A stretch of DNA of 45,997 nucleotides, taken from assembly GCA_944321205.1 (NCBI GenBank), contig CALUKK010000110.1, forward strand, positions 1 through 45,997, read 5' to 3'. Position 1 is the stretch's first letter. Each line of letters begins with the position of its first letter. Origin of the DNA: an uncultured Alistipes sp. Lineage in GTDB: Bacteria; Bacteroidota; Bacteroidia; Bacteroidales; Rikenellaceae. The notes under the pieces were generated by a model. It was not told the origin of the DNA. It saw only the letters and a program-made list of their open reading frames with translations, and made no database searches. The position numbers and the translations under genes are program-made. Below, piece by piece: positions 34,468-42,111 of the stretch.

Positions 34468-35547
34468 ATGAAAACGATAAATAAAAGAACGATCCTTCGT
34501 ACCGCAGCCGCCGTGCTGCTGATGACCGCCGTGGTCGGATGCCTCTATTTCGACGGAATCAACCAACCGGAGGAGGCCGATGCCAATACGGTCATCGAAT
34601 ACGACGCACAACTCAGAATACAAACCCTTACGGAAGGAACGGGACGTCTGGTCTTCGCCATCCTCGCCCCCGTAGACTGGGACCTCGCATCGAATGCCAC
34701 CTTGACACTGTCGACAAAAAACCTGACAGCCAAGAACCATCTCTACGAGAAAAATGGACAGACTCCTCCGTTTACGGAAGAGATTACGGGTGAGGTGCTG
34801 GAGTTGATGCCCGAAACCGAGAAAACACCGGCAACCGTTGAGAGCGACAAGCTTGTATCGGGTTTGCCCGAACAGGACAAGCCCTGGGCCGAGGCGCTGG
34901 AGTTGTGCTCGGAGGTCGGGATCGGTGGCAATGAAGGCTTGGAGAATGTTCCGGAGCTCAAATGGGTCGTATGGCGGTCAAAGACCATCTTTACCATCAC
35001 GGACGATTCCGACAGCAACGATACGGACAATCCCGAAATCAACATCTATGCGACCGTTCATATTAAGCTGAAAACGGGTATGACCCCCAGTACCTTCTAC
35101 ATGGGTTACGCCTACACCTACGACCAGTGGGGATTCGTCACAAAAAATGCCCGCCATGCCGTCGAATTCAAGAAACTCACGGTCAACCCGAAGGCCATGC
35201 CTCCCATCATCAAGCCCTCCACGTTCCGTTACGGCGATATCTTTGCCGTGCAGTTCATCCCCTTCATGACCGGACTGGAGAATGCCCAGGATGTCTATCT
35301 CTGCGGAAAGGCCGTATACAACAGCGGGCAGGTCGCCGAAGTCACCGAACGGAGCGACAAGAACCGCATGGAGTACATCAGCGCACAACAACTCTTCGAA
35401 CGCTACATCTATCCGAAAGAGTTTTTCGGACTCCCGGCCGATGCCGTTATCGAAGAGCTCCGCTTCTACTTCACCGACGCAACGGGTGAAATCGCCGTTC
35501 ATAACAACGCGAGCGGAGGATACCTGCTGGAACAGGCGGCAGAATAG
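34468..35547 (+). CDS. DUF4961-like lipoprotein (tentative)
   Basis: A 359-aa lipoprotein, lipobox VVGC (Cys25). The N-terminal portion 'FDGINQPEEADANTVIEYD' and 'GTGRLVFAILAPVDWDLASN' resembles proteins annotated DUF4961, which occur near SusC/SusD genes; the link is from memory. The middle is a beta-sandwich with an acidic loop (DDSDSNDTDNPE), and the C-terminal half has 'YGDIFAVQFIPFMTGLENAQ' and 'EELRFYFTDATGEIAVHN'. No catalytic motif was found. It is the last gene before the strong terminator at 35622. Confidence 0.7.
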   Translation: MKTINKRTILRTAAAVLLMTAVVGCLYFDGINQPEEADANTVIEYDAQLRIQTLTEGTGRLVFAILAPVDWDLASNATLTLSTKNLTAKNHLYEKNGQTPPFTEEITGEVLELMPETEKTPATVESDKLVSGLPEQDKPWAEALELCSEVGIGGNEGLENVPELKWVVWRSKTIFTITDDSDSNDTDNPEINIYATVHIKLKTGMTPSTFYMGYAYTYDQWGFVTKNARHAVEFKKLTVNPKAMPPIIKPSTFRYGDIFAVQFIPFMTGLENAQDVYLCGKAVYNSGQVAEVTERSDKNRMEYISAQQLFERYIYPKEFFGLPADAVIEELRFYFTDATGEIAVHNNASGGYLLEQAAE

Positions 35548-35621
35548 TCGGATGCACCGATGCGGAGTCAGGCTATCGGAGCAATCGTCAGACCGGTCCG
35601 GTGATCCGGAACGAATTTCAG

Positions 35622-35656
35622 GCGGAAGAGATCCATTGGGATCTCTTCCGCTTTTT
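35622..35656 (+). terminator. Strong rho-independent terminator closing the PUL region
   Basis: GCGGAAGAGATCC (35622-35634) pairs perfectly with GGATCTCTTCCGC (35639-35651) around a 4-nt loop and is followed directly by TTTTT. It lies 75 nt after the last lipoprotein stop. Confidence 0.92.
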
Positions 35657-35755
35657 GCGTCATAAGGACCCCGCCCGACAGAAACATCCCCGGGATCTCA
35701 CCCTCCCCAAACTCCGATTCCGAAGCGAACCGGACGATTTCCTGCGAAAAATACG

Positions 35756-35763
35756 TATCTTTG
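35756..35763 (+). promoter_or_regulatory. -7 element of the DedA-type gene
   Basis: TATCTTTG is an exact consensus match. It favours the ATG at 35801 over the one at 35774, which would leave only a few nt of leader. Confidence 0.55.
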
Positions 35764-35800
35764 GCACACCGGGATGTCCGGAAAGGTAAAAAAGTATCCG

Positions 35801-36259
35801 ATGGAAGCGCTCACCGAATTTCTTGTCAACTGGGGCTATGGAGGCCTCTTTCTTTCGGCCTTCATTGCCGGGAGTGTGCTGCCGTTCAGTTCCGAGGCGG
35901 TGATGGTCGTGCTGGTCCGCATGGGCCTTGATCCCGTGGGATGCGTCGCCGCGGCAGCCCTGGGCAACACGCTCGGCGGAATGACCTGCTACGGGATCGG
36001 AACCCTCGGCCGAACGGAGTGGATCACCCGTCTGGGAGTCTCCACCCGCCAGTTGGCCCGGGCCCGGAAATTCCTGGCAGGGCGCGGAGCGCTGATGGCC
36101 TTCTTCGCCTTCCTGCCCACAATCGGCGAGGCCATTGCCATCGTTCTGGGACTCATGCGCAGCAATGTCTGGATCACCGCCGTCTCGATGCTCGCAGGAA
36201 AGACCCTGCGCTATATCCTCATTCTGGCCTCGTTCGAGGGAGTCGTGTCACTCTTCTGA
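35801..36259 (+). CDS. DedA/YqaA-type small inner-membrane protein
   Basis: A 152-aa hydrophobic protein. The N-terminus 'LVNWGYGGLFLSAFIAGSVL', then PFSSEAVMVVLV, is characteristic of YqaA/DedA-like (SNARE-associated) proteins, with 'AAALGNTLGGMTCYGIGTLG' and a helical hairpin 'GALMAFFAFLPTIGEAIAIV'. About four membrane segments are visible. Families of this type are implicated in membrane homeostasis or lipid flipping; the exact role is unknown. An upstream ATG (35774) is possible but too close to the promoter. The GNAT gene follows in the same direction after 54 nt with no clear promoter. Confidence 0.85.
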   Translation: MEALTEFLVNWGYGGLFLSAFIAGSVLPFSSEAVMVVLVRMGLDPVGCVAAAALGNTLGGMTCYGIGTLGRTEWITRLGVSTRQLARARKFLAGRGALMAFFAFLPTIGEAIAIVLGLMRSNVWITAVSMLAGKTLRYILILASFEGVVSLF

Positions 36260-36313
36260 CGCTCCGGATCCAAAACGAGCCCAATCTGTTCCATCCTGCC
36301 AACCAACTCTGCC

Positions 36314-36757
36314 ATGGAAATCCGCCTCACCAATACCCCGTCCCGCGAATTGCTGCTGCTGGCCGATGAATCCGAAGCATCGATTGCCGATTATCTGCCG
36401 CGCAGCCACTGCTACGCCGCTTTTACCGACGGACGAATCGTCGGGCAATACCTGTTGCTGCACACGCGACCCTTCACGGCCGAGGTGGTGAACATCGCCG
36501 TAATACCGGCCTGTCAGCGCCGCGGGATTGCAACCGCCTTGCTGCAACACGCCATCCGAACAGCCCGTGAAGCGGGGTTCCGGATCCTTGAAATCGGGAC
36601 CGGAGACTCCGGAACGGGACAGATCGCCCTTTATGAACGTTGCGGATTCGTACGTTGCGGACTCGACATCGACTATTTTCGGAAGTTCTATCCCATTCCG
36701 ATCTTCGAAAACGGACTGGAGTGCCGCCATATGGTGCGATTGCGCATGGACCTTTGA
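36314..36757 (+). CDS. GNAT-family N-acetyltransferase
   Basis: A 147-aa protein with the acetyl-CoA-binding motif A 'VVNIAVIPACQRRGIATALL' and motif B 'RILEIGTGDSGTGQIALYER', then CGF, typical of GNAT enzymes. The pattern 'DSGTGQIALYERCGFVRC' resembles the YvbK/aminoglycoside-like branch. The acceptor is unknown. It probably shares the promoter of the upstream DedA-type gene. Confidence 0.88.
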   Translation: MEIRLTNTPSRELLLLADESEASIADYLPRSHCYAAFTDGRIVGQYLLLHTRPFTAEVVNIAVIPACQRRGIATALLQHAIRTAREAGFRILEIGTGDSGTGQIALYERCGFVRCGLDIDYFRKFYPIPIFENGLECRHMVRLRMDL

Positions 36758-36841
36758 ACGCCAAGCGACGAAGACGGAACGGCGGATCCTCGCCACAACG
36801 GGAATCGCACAAAACAGAATCCCGGGGCCCCAGAGCCCACG

Positions 36842-36871
36842 AAAAATCCGGCCCCGACAAGCGGGACCGGA
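36842..36871 (-). terminator. Terminator downstream of ferritin
   Basis: On the minus strand TCCGGTCCCG (36871-36862) pairs with CGGGGCCGGA (36856-36847), one mismatch, 5-nt loop, followed by TTTTT. It lies ~115 nt past the ferritin stop. A second weaker stem (GACTCT / AGAGTC, 36938-36956) sits in between. The remaining gap 36758-36984 shows no gene. Confidence 0.6.
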
Positions 36872-36984
36872 CCTCTCAACAATAATCTACTATACTATGA
36901 CAAAACTTTTCCTGTAGGGTCACTCTCCGGACGACTCGACTCTCTGAAAAAGAGTCCGGATCCGGAAAAGCGGATTCTCACACC

Positions 36985-37509
36985 TCAGGCCTCCGTCGAC
37001 GAAAGCGGGGCCGCCTGCGAATAGGCCCGCGTCGCAAGCTCCTTGTCCAGCATATAGAGACCGAACTTGTTCCCCTCGACAGCCTCACAGGCTGCGATCT
37101 TCTCGCGGGCATCCTCTTCCTCCTCAACCTGTTCGTTGACGAACCAGACGAGCATGTTCGACGAGGCATAATCCTTGTCTTCGGCGGCAATCGAGACCAG
37201 ATTATTGATCATGGCCGTCACCACCTTCTCATGCTTGAGCGTATCCTGGAACATCTCCAGCGGCGAAGCCCACTCGGTACGTACGGCCTCGATCGGTCGC
37301 AGTTCAACCTTGCCTTCGCGCGAAAGCAGATAGTTCATGATGATCCGGGCATGATCCTGCTCCTCGCGGAACTGTACGTAGAACCAGTTCGCAACACCTT
37401 TCAGCCCCTTGGCCTCGGCATCCATCGACATCGACAGATAAAGATACGCCGACCACATCTCGGCATTGATCTGCGCATTGAGCGCCTCATGCAATTTCTG
37501 ACTCAACAT
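36985..37509 (-). CDS. ftnA: Ferritin (FtnA type)
   Basis: A 174-aa iron-storage protein that forms 24-mer cages and oxidizes Fe(II). All ferroxidase residues fall at the positions known in E. coli FtnA: Glu17, Glu50, His53 ('FREEQDHA'), Glu94 ('KHEKVV'), Gln127 and Glu130 ('NEQVEEEE'). Normal length. It is monocistronic on the minus strand, with a TATCTTTG promoter element (37559-37552) and a terminator downstream. Confidence 0.96.
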   Translation of the reverse strand: MLSQKLHEALNAQINAEMWSAYLYLSMSMDAEAKGLKGVANWFYVQFREEQDHARIIMNYLLSREGKVELRPIEAVRTEWASPLEMFQDTLKHEKVVTAMINNLVSIAAEDKDYASSNMLVWFVNEQVEEEEDAREKIAACEAVEGNKFGLYMLDKELATRAYSQAAPLSSTEA

Positions 37510-37551
37510 AGCGGTAACGTTTTAAGATGGTATTGTTTCTGTTTGTTGAAG

Positions 37552-37559
37552 CAAAGATA
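37552..37559 (-). promoter_or_regulatory. -7 element of ftnA
   Basis: The minus strand reads TATCTTTG, an exact match, 42 nt before the ftnA start at 37509. Confidence 0.55.
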
Positions 37560-37627
37560 AATAGTATTCCGTTATTTTGGAAATAAATCCTATCGTATTA
37601 TCTTATACCCCCATAAGCAGAAAACAT

Positions 37628-37665
37628 ATGCGGCATCCGACATGCAATTCGGATGCCGCATTTTT
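37628..37665. terminator. Bidirectional-looking terminator downstream of the PepSY-like gene
   Basis: ATGCGGCATCCG (37628-37639) pairs perfectly with CGGATGCCGCAT (37650-37661), loop 10 nt. T5 follows on the plus strand, and a weaker TTTT follows on the minus strand. It lies between the minus-strand PepSY gene (ending 37696) and ftnA. Confidence 0.8.
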
Positions 37666-37695
37666 CGGCCGCAGCATGATTGCGCGATGCTCGGA

Positions 37696-38139
37696 TCAAT
37701 CGCCGATATCGAGCAGACGGAAACGGCTGTCGAATTCCAGGTCGAGTCCGTTGTCGAGTTCCACGTCATAACCCCGACGATCCCGATCGATGCAGACCAC
37801 CTTGCGCCCGGCGAATCGCGACGAAACACCATCGACAATCTGCTTCGGAACAATTCCCGCCGGAACCGCACCATACTTGCAGTCTACCTCCTTCCAATCA
37901 CCGTTCTTAAAGAATCCGACCGTCGAACCATCGACGAAAACAACCTTGTACTCCTTGTCGAAAAACTCCTCGTCAACCTTCGCATAGGAGATGTCCACCC
38001 CTTTGAAATAGGTTGCGATAAATTGTCGGGCCGCAGCGGGAAGCTCCTCGACGGTGATGATCCGATCGTTGTCCGCAAAGGCCGGAAGCGTCGAAAATGC
38101 GACGAAAAGTGATGCCAGAAGAATCGTGAACTTTTTCAT
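37696..38139 (-). CDS. PepSY-like (DUF2874) periplasmic protein
   Basis: A 147-aa protein with a clear signal peptide (MKKFTILLASLFVAFSTLPA, cleaved near FADN). The mature part has two PepSY-like repeats: 'ELPAAARQFIATYFKGVDIS' with 'EYKVVFVDGSTVGFFKNGDW', and 'VPKQIVDGVSSRFAGRKVVC' with 'GYDVELDNGLDLEFDSRFRL'. Such proteins are frequent next to two-component systems in Bacteroidetes; their role is unclear (possibly envelope sensing or inhibition). An ATG two codons upstream (38145) is an alternative start. The promoter carries an 11-bp tandem repeat shared with the response-regulator operon. Confidence 0.87.
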   Translation of the reverse strand: MKKFTILLASLFVAFSTLPAFADNDRIITVEELPAAARQFIATYFKGVDISYAKVDEEFFDKEYKVVFVDGSTVGFFKNGDWKEVDCKYGAVPAGIVPKQIVDGVSSRFAGRKVVCIDRDRRGYDVELDNGLDLEFDSRFRLLDIGD

Positions 38140-38191
38140 AATCATTTGTTTTTATTCGTTTGTCATTATCGGTTCCGTGATTTCCACATGA

Positions 38192-38226
38192 CAAAGGTGA
38201 GGAGCGAATCTGAAACAAATCTGAAA
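38192..38226 (-). promoter_or_regulatory. Putative response-regulator operator and promoter of the PepSY-like gene
   Basis: On the minus strand TTTCAGATTTG and TTTCAGATTCG follow each other directly (11-bp period), then 5 nt, then CACCTTTG, a near -7 element. The same arrangement and spacing occur before the response-regulator gene (40286-40252). Confidence 0.65.
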
Positions 38227-38233
38227 AAAGTCC

Positions 38234-39514
38234 TCATTCCGGAAAATTCACCGTAAAAAGATGGCGGCCGTCCCGGAAAGCATACTCGATCCGCAATCCG
38301 TAAAGACGGCACACGGCATCCACAATGGCAAGTCCGAGGCCTGTCGAACCCTTCTTTTTGGTTCCCTGATAGAACCGCTCGAAGATGTGTCCGGCATCCA
38401 AAGCGCCCGCTGCGGCATCGTTGTCAATCTCAAAACGGTGTGACGCGATCCGTACGCGAATCTCCCCTCCTTCGGCCCCGTGCACAAAGGCATTCTTTAC
38501 CAGATTGCCCACCAGACTCCCCGCCAGCGAAGGGTTCATCCGCACGCGAAGCGTCCCCTGTTCCTGCACCGAAAAACGAATCCCCCGATAGGCATAGATC
38601 TCTTCCAGATCTTCGCCCGTCCGCCGGATCAGGGCGTTGAAATCCACCTCCTCGGTCTCGGGGAACTGTCCGTTATCGATCTTCGAGAGCAACAGCAGCG
38701 AGCGATTCAACCGCACGAGATAGTCCAGCGTGTGCTGCACCTTGGCGATCTCGCCCAACTGCTCCTCGCTCAGACCCCGCGGATCATCGACCAGCATCTC
38801 CAAGCGGTTGCGGCATACGGCCAACGGAGTCTGCATTTCGTGCGATGCGTTGCCGATGAACTGTTTCTGGCGCTCAAACAACGATTCGGCCCGTGCGGCA
38901 TATCGTTCGGCAGCTTCGTTCAGGCGCCGGAACTCCGTCACGGAGGTCTCGATCTTCAGCGGCGGATTCCGGCTCCCCACGGTGTAGGCATCCAACCATC
39001 GCAACAGGGCATACAGCGGTCGCATCGTGCGGTAAAGCAACACCACCGTCACCAGCAAGACCGACAACAACAAACAAAGATACAGATAGAGAATGCCGTA
39101 AAAGATCGCTTCGAGAAGATCCTCCTTCTCGATGCTGGGTGACATGACCGTCAGTTCATACCAACGTTCCCCGGCACCACGAAAGGTCTTGCGAAGCACC
39201 CGGGCCGGCTCCCGGTCGTCCCGTTCCGGAATGAAGATCTCCTCGTCGCTGTAACGATCCTGAGAACGTCCCCGGGCCTGCTCGGCAGGGATCTCGCGCA
39301 GAATATATCCCGTATTATCGGTCGGCGCAGAGGTCGCCACCTCCCGGCCCGACAACACCCGCTTGACAATCACCTCGGCCCGAGACTCCAAAGCATCGTC
39401 CACCTCGTCGTTGACCTCGTCGATCAGCGTAAAGTAGAACAGGGCCGCCCACCCCGCCAGAAGCAGCGTGAGAACCCAGGAGAGATGCAACAGAATGCGA
39501 TAGACCAGTTTCAT
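38234..39514 (-). CDS. Sensor histidine kinase
   Basis: A 426-aa inner-membrane kinase. TM1 spans ~8-30, a short periplasmic domain follows (~31-138), and TM2 spans ~140-162. The H-box 'FIGNASHEMQTPLAVCRNRL' has phospho-acceptor His225. The ATPase domain has the N-box 'LVGNLVKNAFVHG', the G1-like 'EIDNDAAAG', the F-box 'IFERFYQGTKK' and the G2 box 'GSTGLGLAIVDAVC'. It overlaps the response regulator by 4 nt (ATGA), so the pair is translationally coupled. The signal is unknown; the neighbouring PepSY-like periplasmic protein is a candidate partner. Confidence 0.95.
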   Translation of the reverse strand: MKLVYRILLHLSWVLTLLLAGWAALFYFTLIDEVNDEVDDALESRAEVIVKRVLSGREVATSAPTDNTGYILREIPAEQARGRSQDRYSDEEIFIPERDDREPARVLRKTFRGAGERWYELTVMSPSIEKEDLLEAIFYGILYLYLCLLLSVLLVTVVLLYRTMRPLYALLRWLDAYTVGSRNPPLKIETSVTEFRRLNEAAERYAARAESLFERQKQFIGNASHEMQTPLAVCRNRLEMLVDDPRGLSEEQLGEIAKVQHTLDYLVRLNRSLLLLSKIDNGQFPETEEVDFNALIRRTGEDLEEIYAYRGIRFSVQEQGTLRVRMNPSLAGSLVGNLVKNAFVHGAEGGEIRVRIASHRFEIDNDAAAGALDAGHIFERFYQGTKKKGSTGLGLAIVDAVCRLYGLRIEYAFRDGRHLFTVNFPE

Positions 39515-40188
39515 GGCTGCACGAGCTTATAACCGAAACCGTAGACGGCACGGATCTCGATATCCGCACCCGCATCATGAAGCTTGCGCCGCAGATTCTT
39601 CATCTGCGCATATACGAAGTCGAAATTGTCCACCTGATCGATATGATCGCCCCAGACCCCCTCAGCCAGCGCCGTTTTGTCGACCGTGTGGTTGGGCCGC
39701 GCCATGAAGTAGTGCAGGATGTCGTACTCCTTGCGCAACAATTCGAGCGGACGTCCCGCCACCTCGACCCTGCGGCTGTCGGGCCACAGACGGACGTTGC
39801 CCGCCTCAAGGCATTCGTAACCGTCACGCTGGTGACGGCGCAGCACGCTCCGGATCCGGGCGCTGAGTTCGGCCAGATGGAAGGGTTTCGGAAGATAGTC
39901 GTCGGCACCGAGTTCCAGCCCCTCGATCTTGTCGTCGAGCGAATCCCGGGCCGAAATGATGATCACACCGGCCCGGCTGCGGCGGCGCTTCAACTCCTCC
40001 AACAGCCGCAGACCGCTGCCCCCGGGCAGCATGATATCCAACAGGATACAGTCATAGTCGTATGCGGCGAGTTTGTCCGAGGCCGATGCATAGTCGGCCG
40101 CCTGTTCGACGACATACTGTTCGCGTGTGAGGGTCCGCGCCATGATCTCCCGCAATGAGGGTTCGTCTTCAACAATCAATATTTTCAT
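39511..40188 (-). CDS. OmpR/PhoB-family response regulator
   Basis: A 225-aa protein. The receiver domain has the acidic pair Glu7/Asp8, phospho-acceptor Asp51 ('CILLDIMLPGGSGLRLLEEL') and 'ADDYLPKPFHLAELSARIRS'. The C-terminal winged helix reads 'LRKEYDILHYFMARPNHTVD' and 'DFVYAQMKNLRRKLHDAGAD'. OmpR-type regulators bind tandem direct repeats with ~10-11-bp spacing, which are present upstream of this gene and the PepSY-like gene, so autoregulation is inferred. First gene of the two-gene operon. Confidence 0.96.
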   Translation of the reverse strand: MKILIVEDEPSLREIMARTLTREQYVVEQAADYASASDKLAAYDYDCILLDIMLPGGSGLRLLEELKRRRSRAGVIIISARDSLDDKIEGLELGADDYLPKPFHLAELSARIRSVLRRHQRDGYECLEAGNVRLWPDSRRVEVAGRPLELLRKEYDILHYFMARPNHTVDKTALAEGVWGDHIDQVDNFDFVYAQMKNLRRKLHDAGADIEIRAVYGFGYKLVQP

Positions 40189-40251
40189 AGTTACTCCACA
40201 TTTTCAACGTCAACGGCCGGGCCTGCACCTCGACCGACCCAGCTCCGAGAG

Positions 40252-40286
40252 CAAAGATAACGACCGAATCCGAAAGGAATCTGAAA
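40252..40286 (-). promoter_or_regulatory. Putative autoregulatory operator and promoter of the two-component operon
   Basis: On the minus strand TTTCAGATTCC and TTTCGGATTCG lie in tandem (11-bp period), then 5 nt (GTCGT), then the exact -7 element TATCTTTG at 40259-40252. This matches the layout before the PepSY-like gene. It lies 64 nt before the response-regulator start. Confidence 0.7.
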
Positions 40287-40293
40287 CAGGAGT

Positions 40294-40779
40294 TCAGTTT
40301 CCCCGGAAATCGCAACGCATCACATACTCTTCCTGACGTGTCTCCACGATCCGGAATCCGTGTCGCAGATAGAGCCGTACCGCAGGATTGGCCCGCTGTA
40401 CGGAGAGCGATACGGCACCAAAGCCCCGCTCGCGCAACACATGCAGCAGAGACTTCAGCAACCGGGTGCCGATTCCCACCCCTCGATACGGAGGATAAAG
40501 CGCCATGGCAAGTTCGGGAATCCGTTCATCCACCCATCCGAACCCCCGTATCAGACGGCACCATGCCGCTCCGACCACCCGACCATCGGCCTCAGCCACC
40601 AGACAGCAATCTCCGGCATGCCGCCCGAAGGCCTCGACATAGGCAAACAGTTCGGGGACACGGATCACCTCCCGCGGCAGGCGATGCTCGGGATCGGGCT
40701 GCCAGATGGCTTCGTAGAGAAGATCCTCCAGCCTGAAGATTTCGGGGTCACGAATCGGGCGTATTTGCAGGTTCATCAT
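40294..40779 (-). CDS. GNAT-family N-acetyltransferase
   Basis: A 161-aa protein. Acetyl-CoA-binding motif: 'LAMALYPPYRGVGIGTRLLK', then 'FGAVSLSVQRANPAVRLYLR' and HGFRIV, all standard GNAT elements. The acceptor is unknown. A second in-frame ATG lies at 40776. The TATCTTTG element at 40788-40781 ends only one nucleotide before the first ATG, so the transcript may have almost no leader. Confidence 0.88.
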   Translation of the reverse strand: MMNLQIRPIRDPEIFRLEDLLYEAIWQPDPEHRLPREVIRVPELFAYVEAFGRHAGDCCLVAEADGRVVGAAWCRLIRGFGWVDERIPELAMALYPPYRGVGIGTRLLKSLLHVLRERGFGAVSLSVQRANPAVRLYLRHGFRIVETRQEEYVMRCDFRGN

Positions 40780-40780
40780 T

Positions 40781-40788
40781 CAAAGATA
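40781..40788 (-). promoter_or_regulatory. -7 element abutting a GNAT start codon
   Basis: TATCTTTG on the minus strand ends at 40781, and the ATG begins at 40779. If used, transcription would start at or inside the start codons (leaderless mRNA). No TTTG -33 is seen at the usual distance. Confidence 0.45.
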
Positions 40789-40821
40789 CGAATTTTCCAC
40801 AGCCCGGCGTTCCGCCCCGAC

Positions 40822-40854
40822 AAAAAAACGATGCTCTCCTTACGGAAAGCATCG
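40822..40854 (-). terminator. Terminator downstream of fabH
   Basis: On the minus strand CGATGCTTTCC (40854-40844) pairs with GGAGAGCATCG (40839-40829), one T-G pair, 4-nt loop, followed by TTTTTTT. It lies ~225 nt past the fabH stop, beyond the tandem repeats. Confidence 0.85.
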
Positions 40855-40890
40855 CTCATTTATCGGAATTGCGGAGTTCAAGAATCTCCC

Positions 40891-41084
40891 CACCTTCTCA
40901 TACATCAGGCCCGGGACGCATACTGTGGGGAGTCAACGCATCTCACCCCCTCTCATATCCGGGCCAAGGCGTATACGACAGGTGTCCATGCATCCTACCC
41001 CTCCACATATCCGGTCCGAGGCTCATGCGGCGGAAGTCCATGCATCTCACCCCCCCCCACATTCAGGCCCGGGGAGCATTCACG
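40891..41084. repeat. Degenerate 52-bp tandem repeats (3.7 copies)
   Basis: Four imperfect copies at 40891-40943, 40944-40995, 40996-41047 and 41048-41084 (partial). Shared core: CACCCC..., CATAT(C)CGGGCC, then a GCAT/GTCCATGCATCT end. The last copy contains a C9 run (41050-41058) and overlaps the fabH stop codon. They lie between fabH and its terminator, so would be transcribed in the 3' untranslated region. Confidence 0.75.
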
Positions 41085-42084
41085 CTTTTGAACCGTCGTA
41101 GGCCCACTTCACGTAGATGGCACCCCAGGTATATCCACCTCCGAATGCTGCAAGGATCAGATTATCACCCTTTCGCAGGTCCTTTTCATAGTCGTAGAGG
41201 CAGGTCGGGATCGTGGCGGCCGTCGTATTGCCGTTACGGTCGATATTGATCATGCACTTGTCCTGGGTAATACCCATCCGACGGGCCGTGGCATCGATGA
41301 TGCGCAGATTGGCCTGGTGAGGTACCAGGAAGCGAATATCATCTCCCGTGAGGTGATGGCGCTCCATCATCTCCACCGAAACATCGGACATTTTCGACAC
41401 GGCAGCCTTGAAAACCGCATGTCCATCCCACATGATCGTATGCCAGTTGTTCTGTACCGTTTCGATCGATGCCGGATAACGCGATCCGCCGGCCTTCATA
41501 TAGAGCTGCAACTCACCCGATCCATCGCTGTGGAGAATCGAATCGATCACTCCAAGTCCCTCCGTATTGGGCTCCAGCAGCACCGCAGCCGCCGCATCGC
41601 CGAAAAGCGGGCAGGTCGAACGGTCCGTATAGTCGACAATCGACGACATCTTGTCGGCTCCGACAACAATGACTCGCTTGCTCGTTCCGGCCTCGATGAA
41701 TTTGGCACCCGTCGTCAAGGCGAAGAGGAAGCCGCTGCACGCTGCCGAAACATCGTATGCAAAGGCATTCTTACATCCCGCCTGGTCGGCAATCAGGTTG
41801 CCCGTCGAGGGGAAGAACATGTCGGGAGTCACCGTCGCACAGATCACCACGTCGATCGACATCGGATCCACACCCGTCTTATCAAGCAGATTCATGACGG
41901 CACGGGCTCCCATGTAGGAGGTACCGATACCCTCGCCTTTGAGAATGTGACGGGTCTTGATACCCGTATGCGACATGATCCACTCGTCGTTGGTGTCGAC
42001 CATGTGGCTCAACTCGTCGTTCGTGAGAATATAATCCGGGAGGTATTGTCCGACACCCGTAATCGCTGCTGTTATCTTACCCAT
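41080..42084 (-). CDS. fabH: 3-oxoacyl-ACP synthase III
   Basis: A 334-aa enzyme that condenses acetyl-CoA or branched acyl-CoA with malonyl-ACP to start fatty-acid synthesis. Catalytic triad: Cys116 ('DVSAACSGF'), His256 ('[10 protein letters not shown]') and Asn286 ('RNGNTTAA'). The C-terminal '[17 protein letters not shown]' is typical. Last gene of the DUF177-rpmF-plsX-fabH cluster, 27 nt after plsX. Its stop codon overlaps the 52-bp repeat block. Confidence 0.97.
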   Translation of the reverse strand: MGKITAAITGVGQYLPDYILTNDELSHMVDTNDEWIMSHTGIKTRHILKGEGIGTSYMGARAVMNLLDKTGVDPMSIDVVICATVTPDMFFPSTGNLIADQAGCKNAFAYDVSAACSGFLFALTTGAKFIEAGTSKRVIVVGADKMSSIVDYTDRSTCPLFGDAAAAVLLEPNTEGLGVIDSILHSDGSGELQLYMKAGGSRYPASIETVQNNWHTIMWDGHAVFKAAVSKMSDVSVEMMERHHLTGDDIRFLVPHQANLRIIDATARRMGITQDKCMINIDRNGNTTAATIPTCLYDYEKDLRKGDNLILAAFGGGYTWGAIYVKWAYDGSKA

Positions 42085-42111
42085 TAACTTAATCTTGCTT
42101 ACTGATAAACA

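Noticed and set aside
36896-36916. Six-codon frame MTKLFL preceded by an AT-rich stretch, possible leader peptide
   Set aside because: No following attenuator in the plus direction and no downstream plus-strand gene that it could control.
40891-41084. CRISPR array
   Set aside because: The repeats are contiguous and degenerate with no unique spacers, and no cas genes are nearby.
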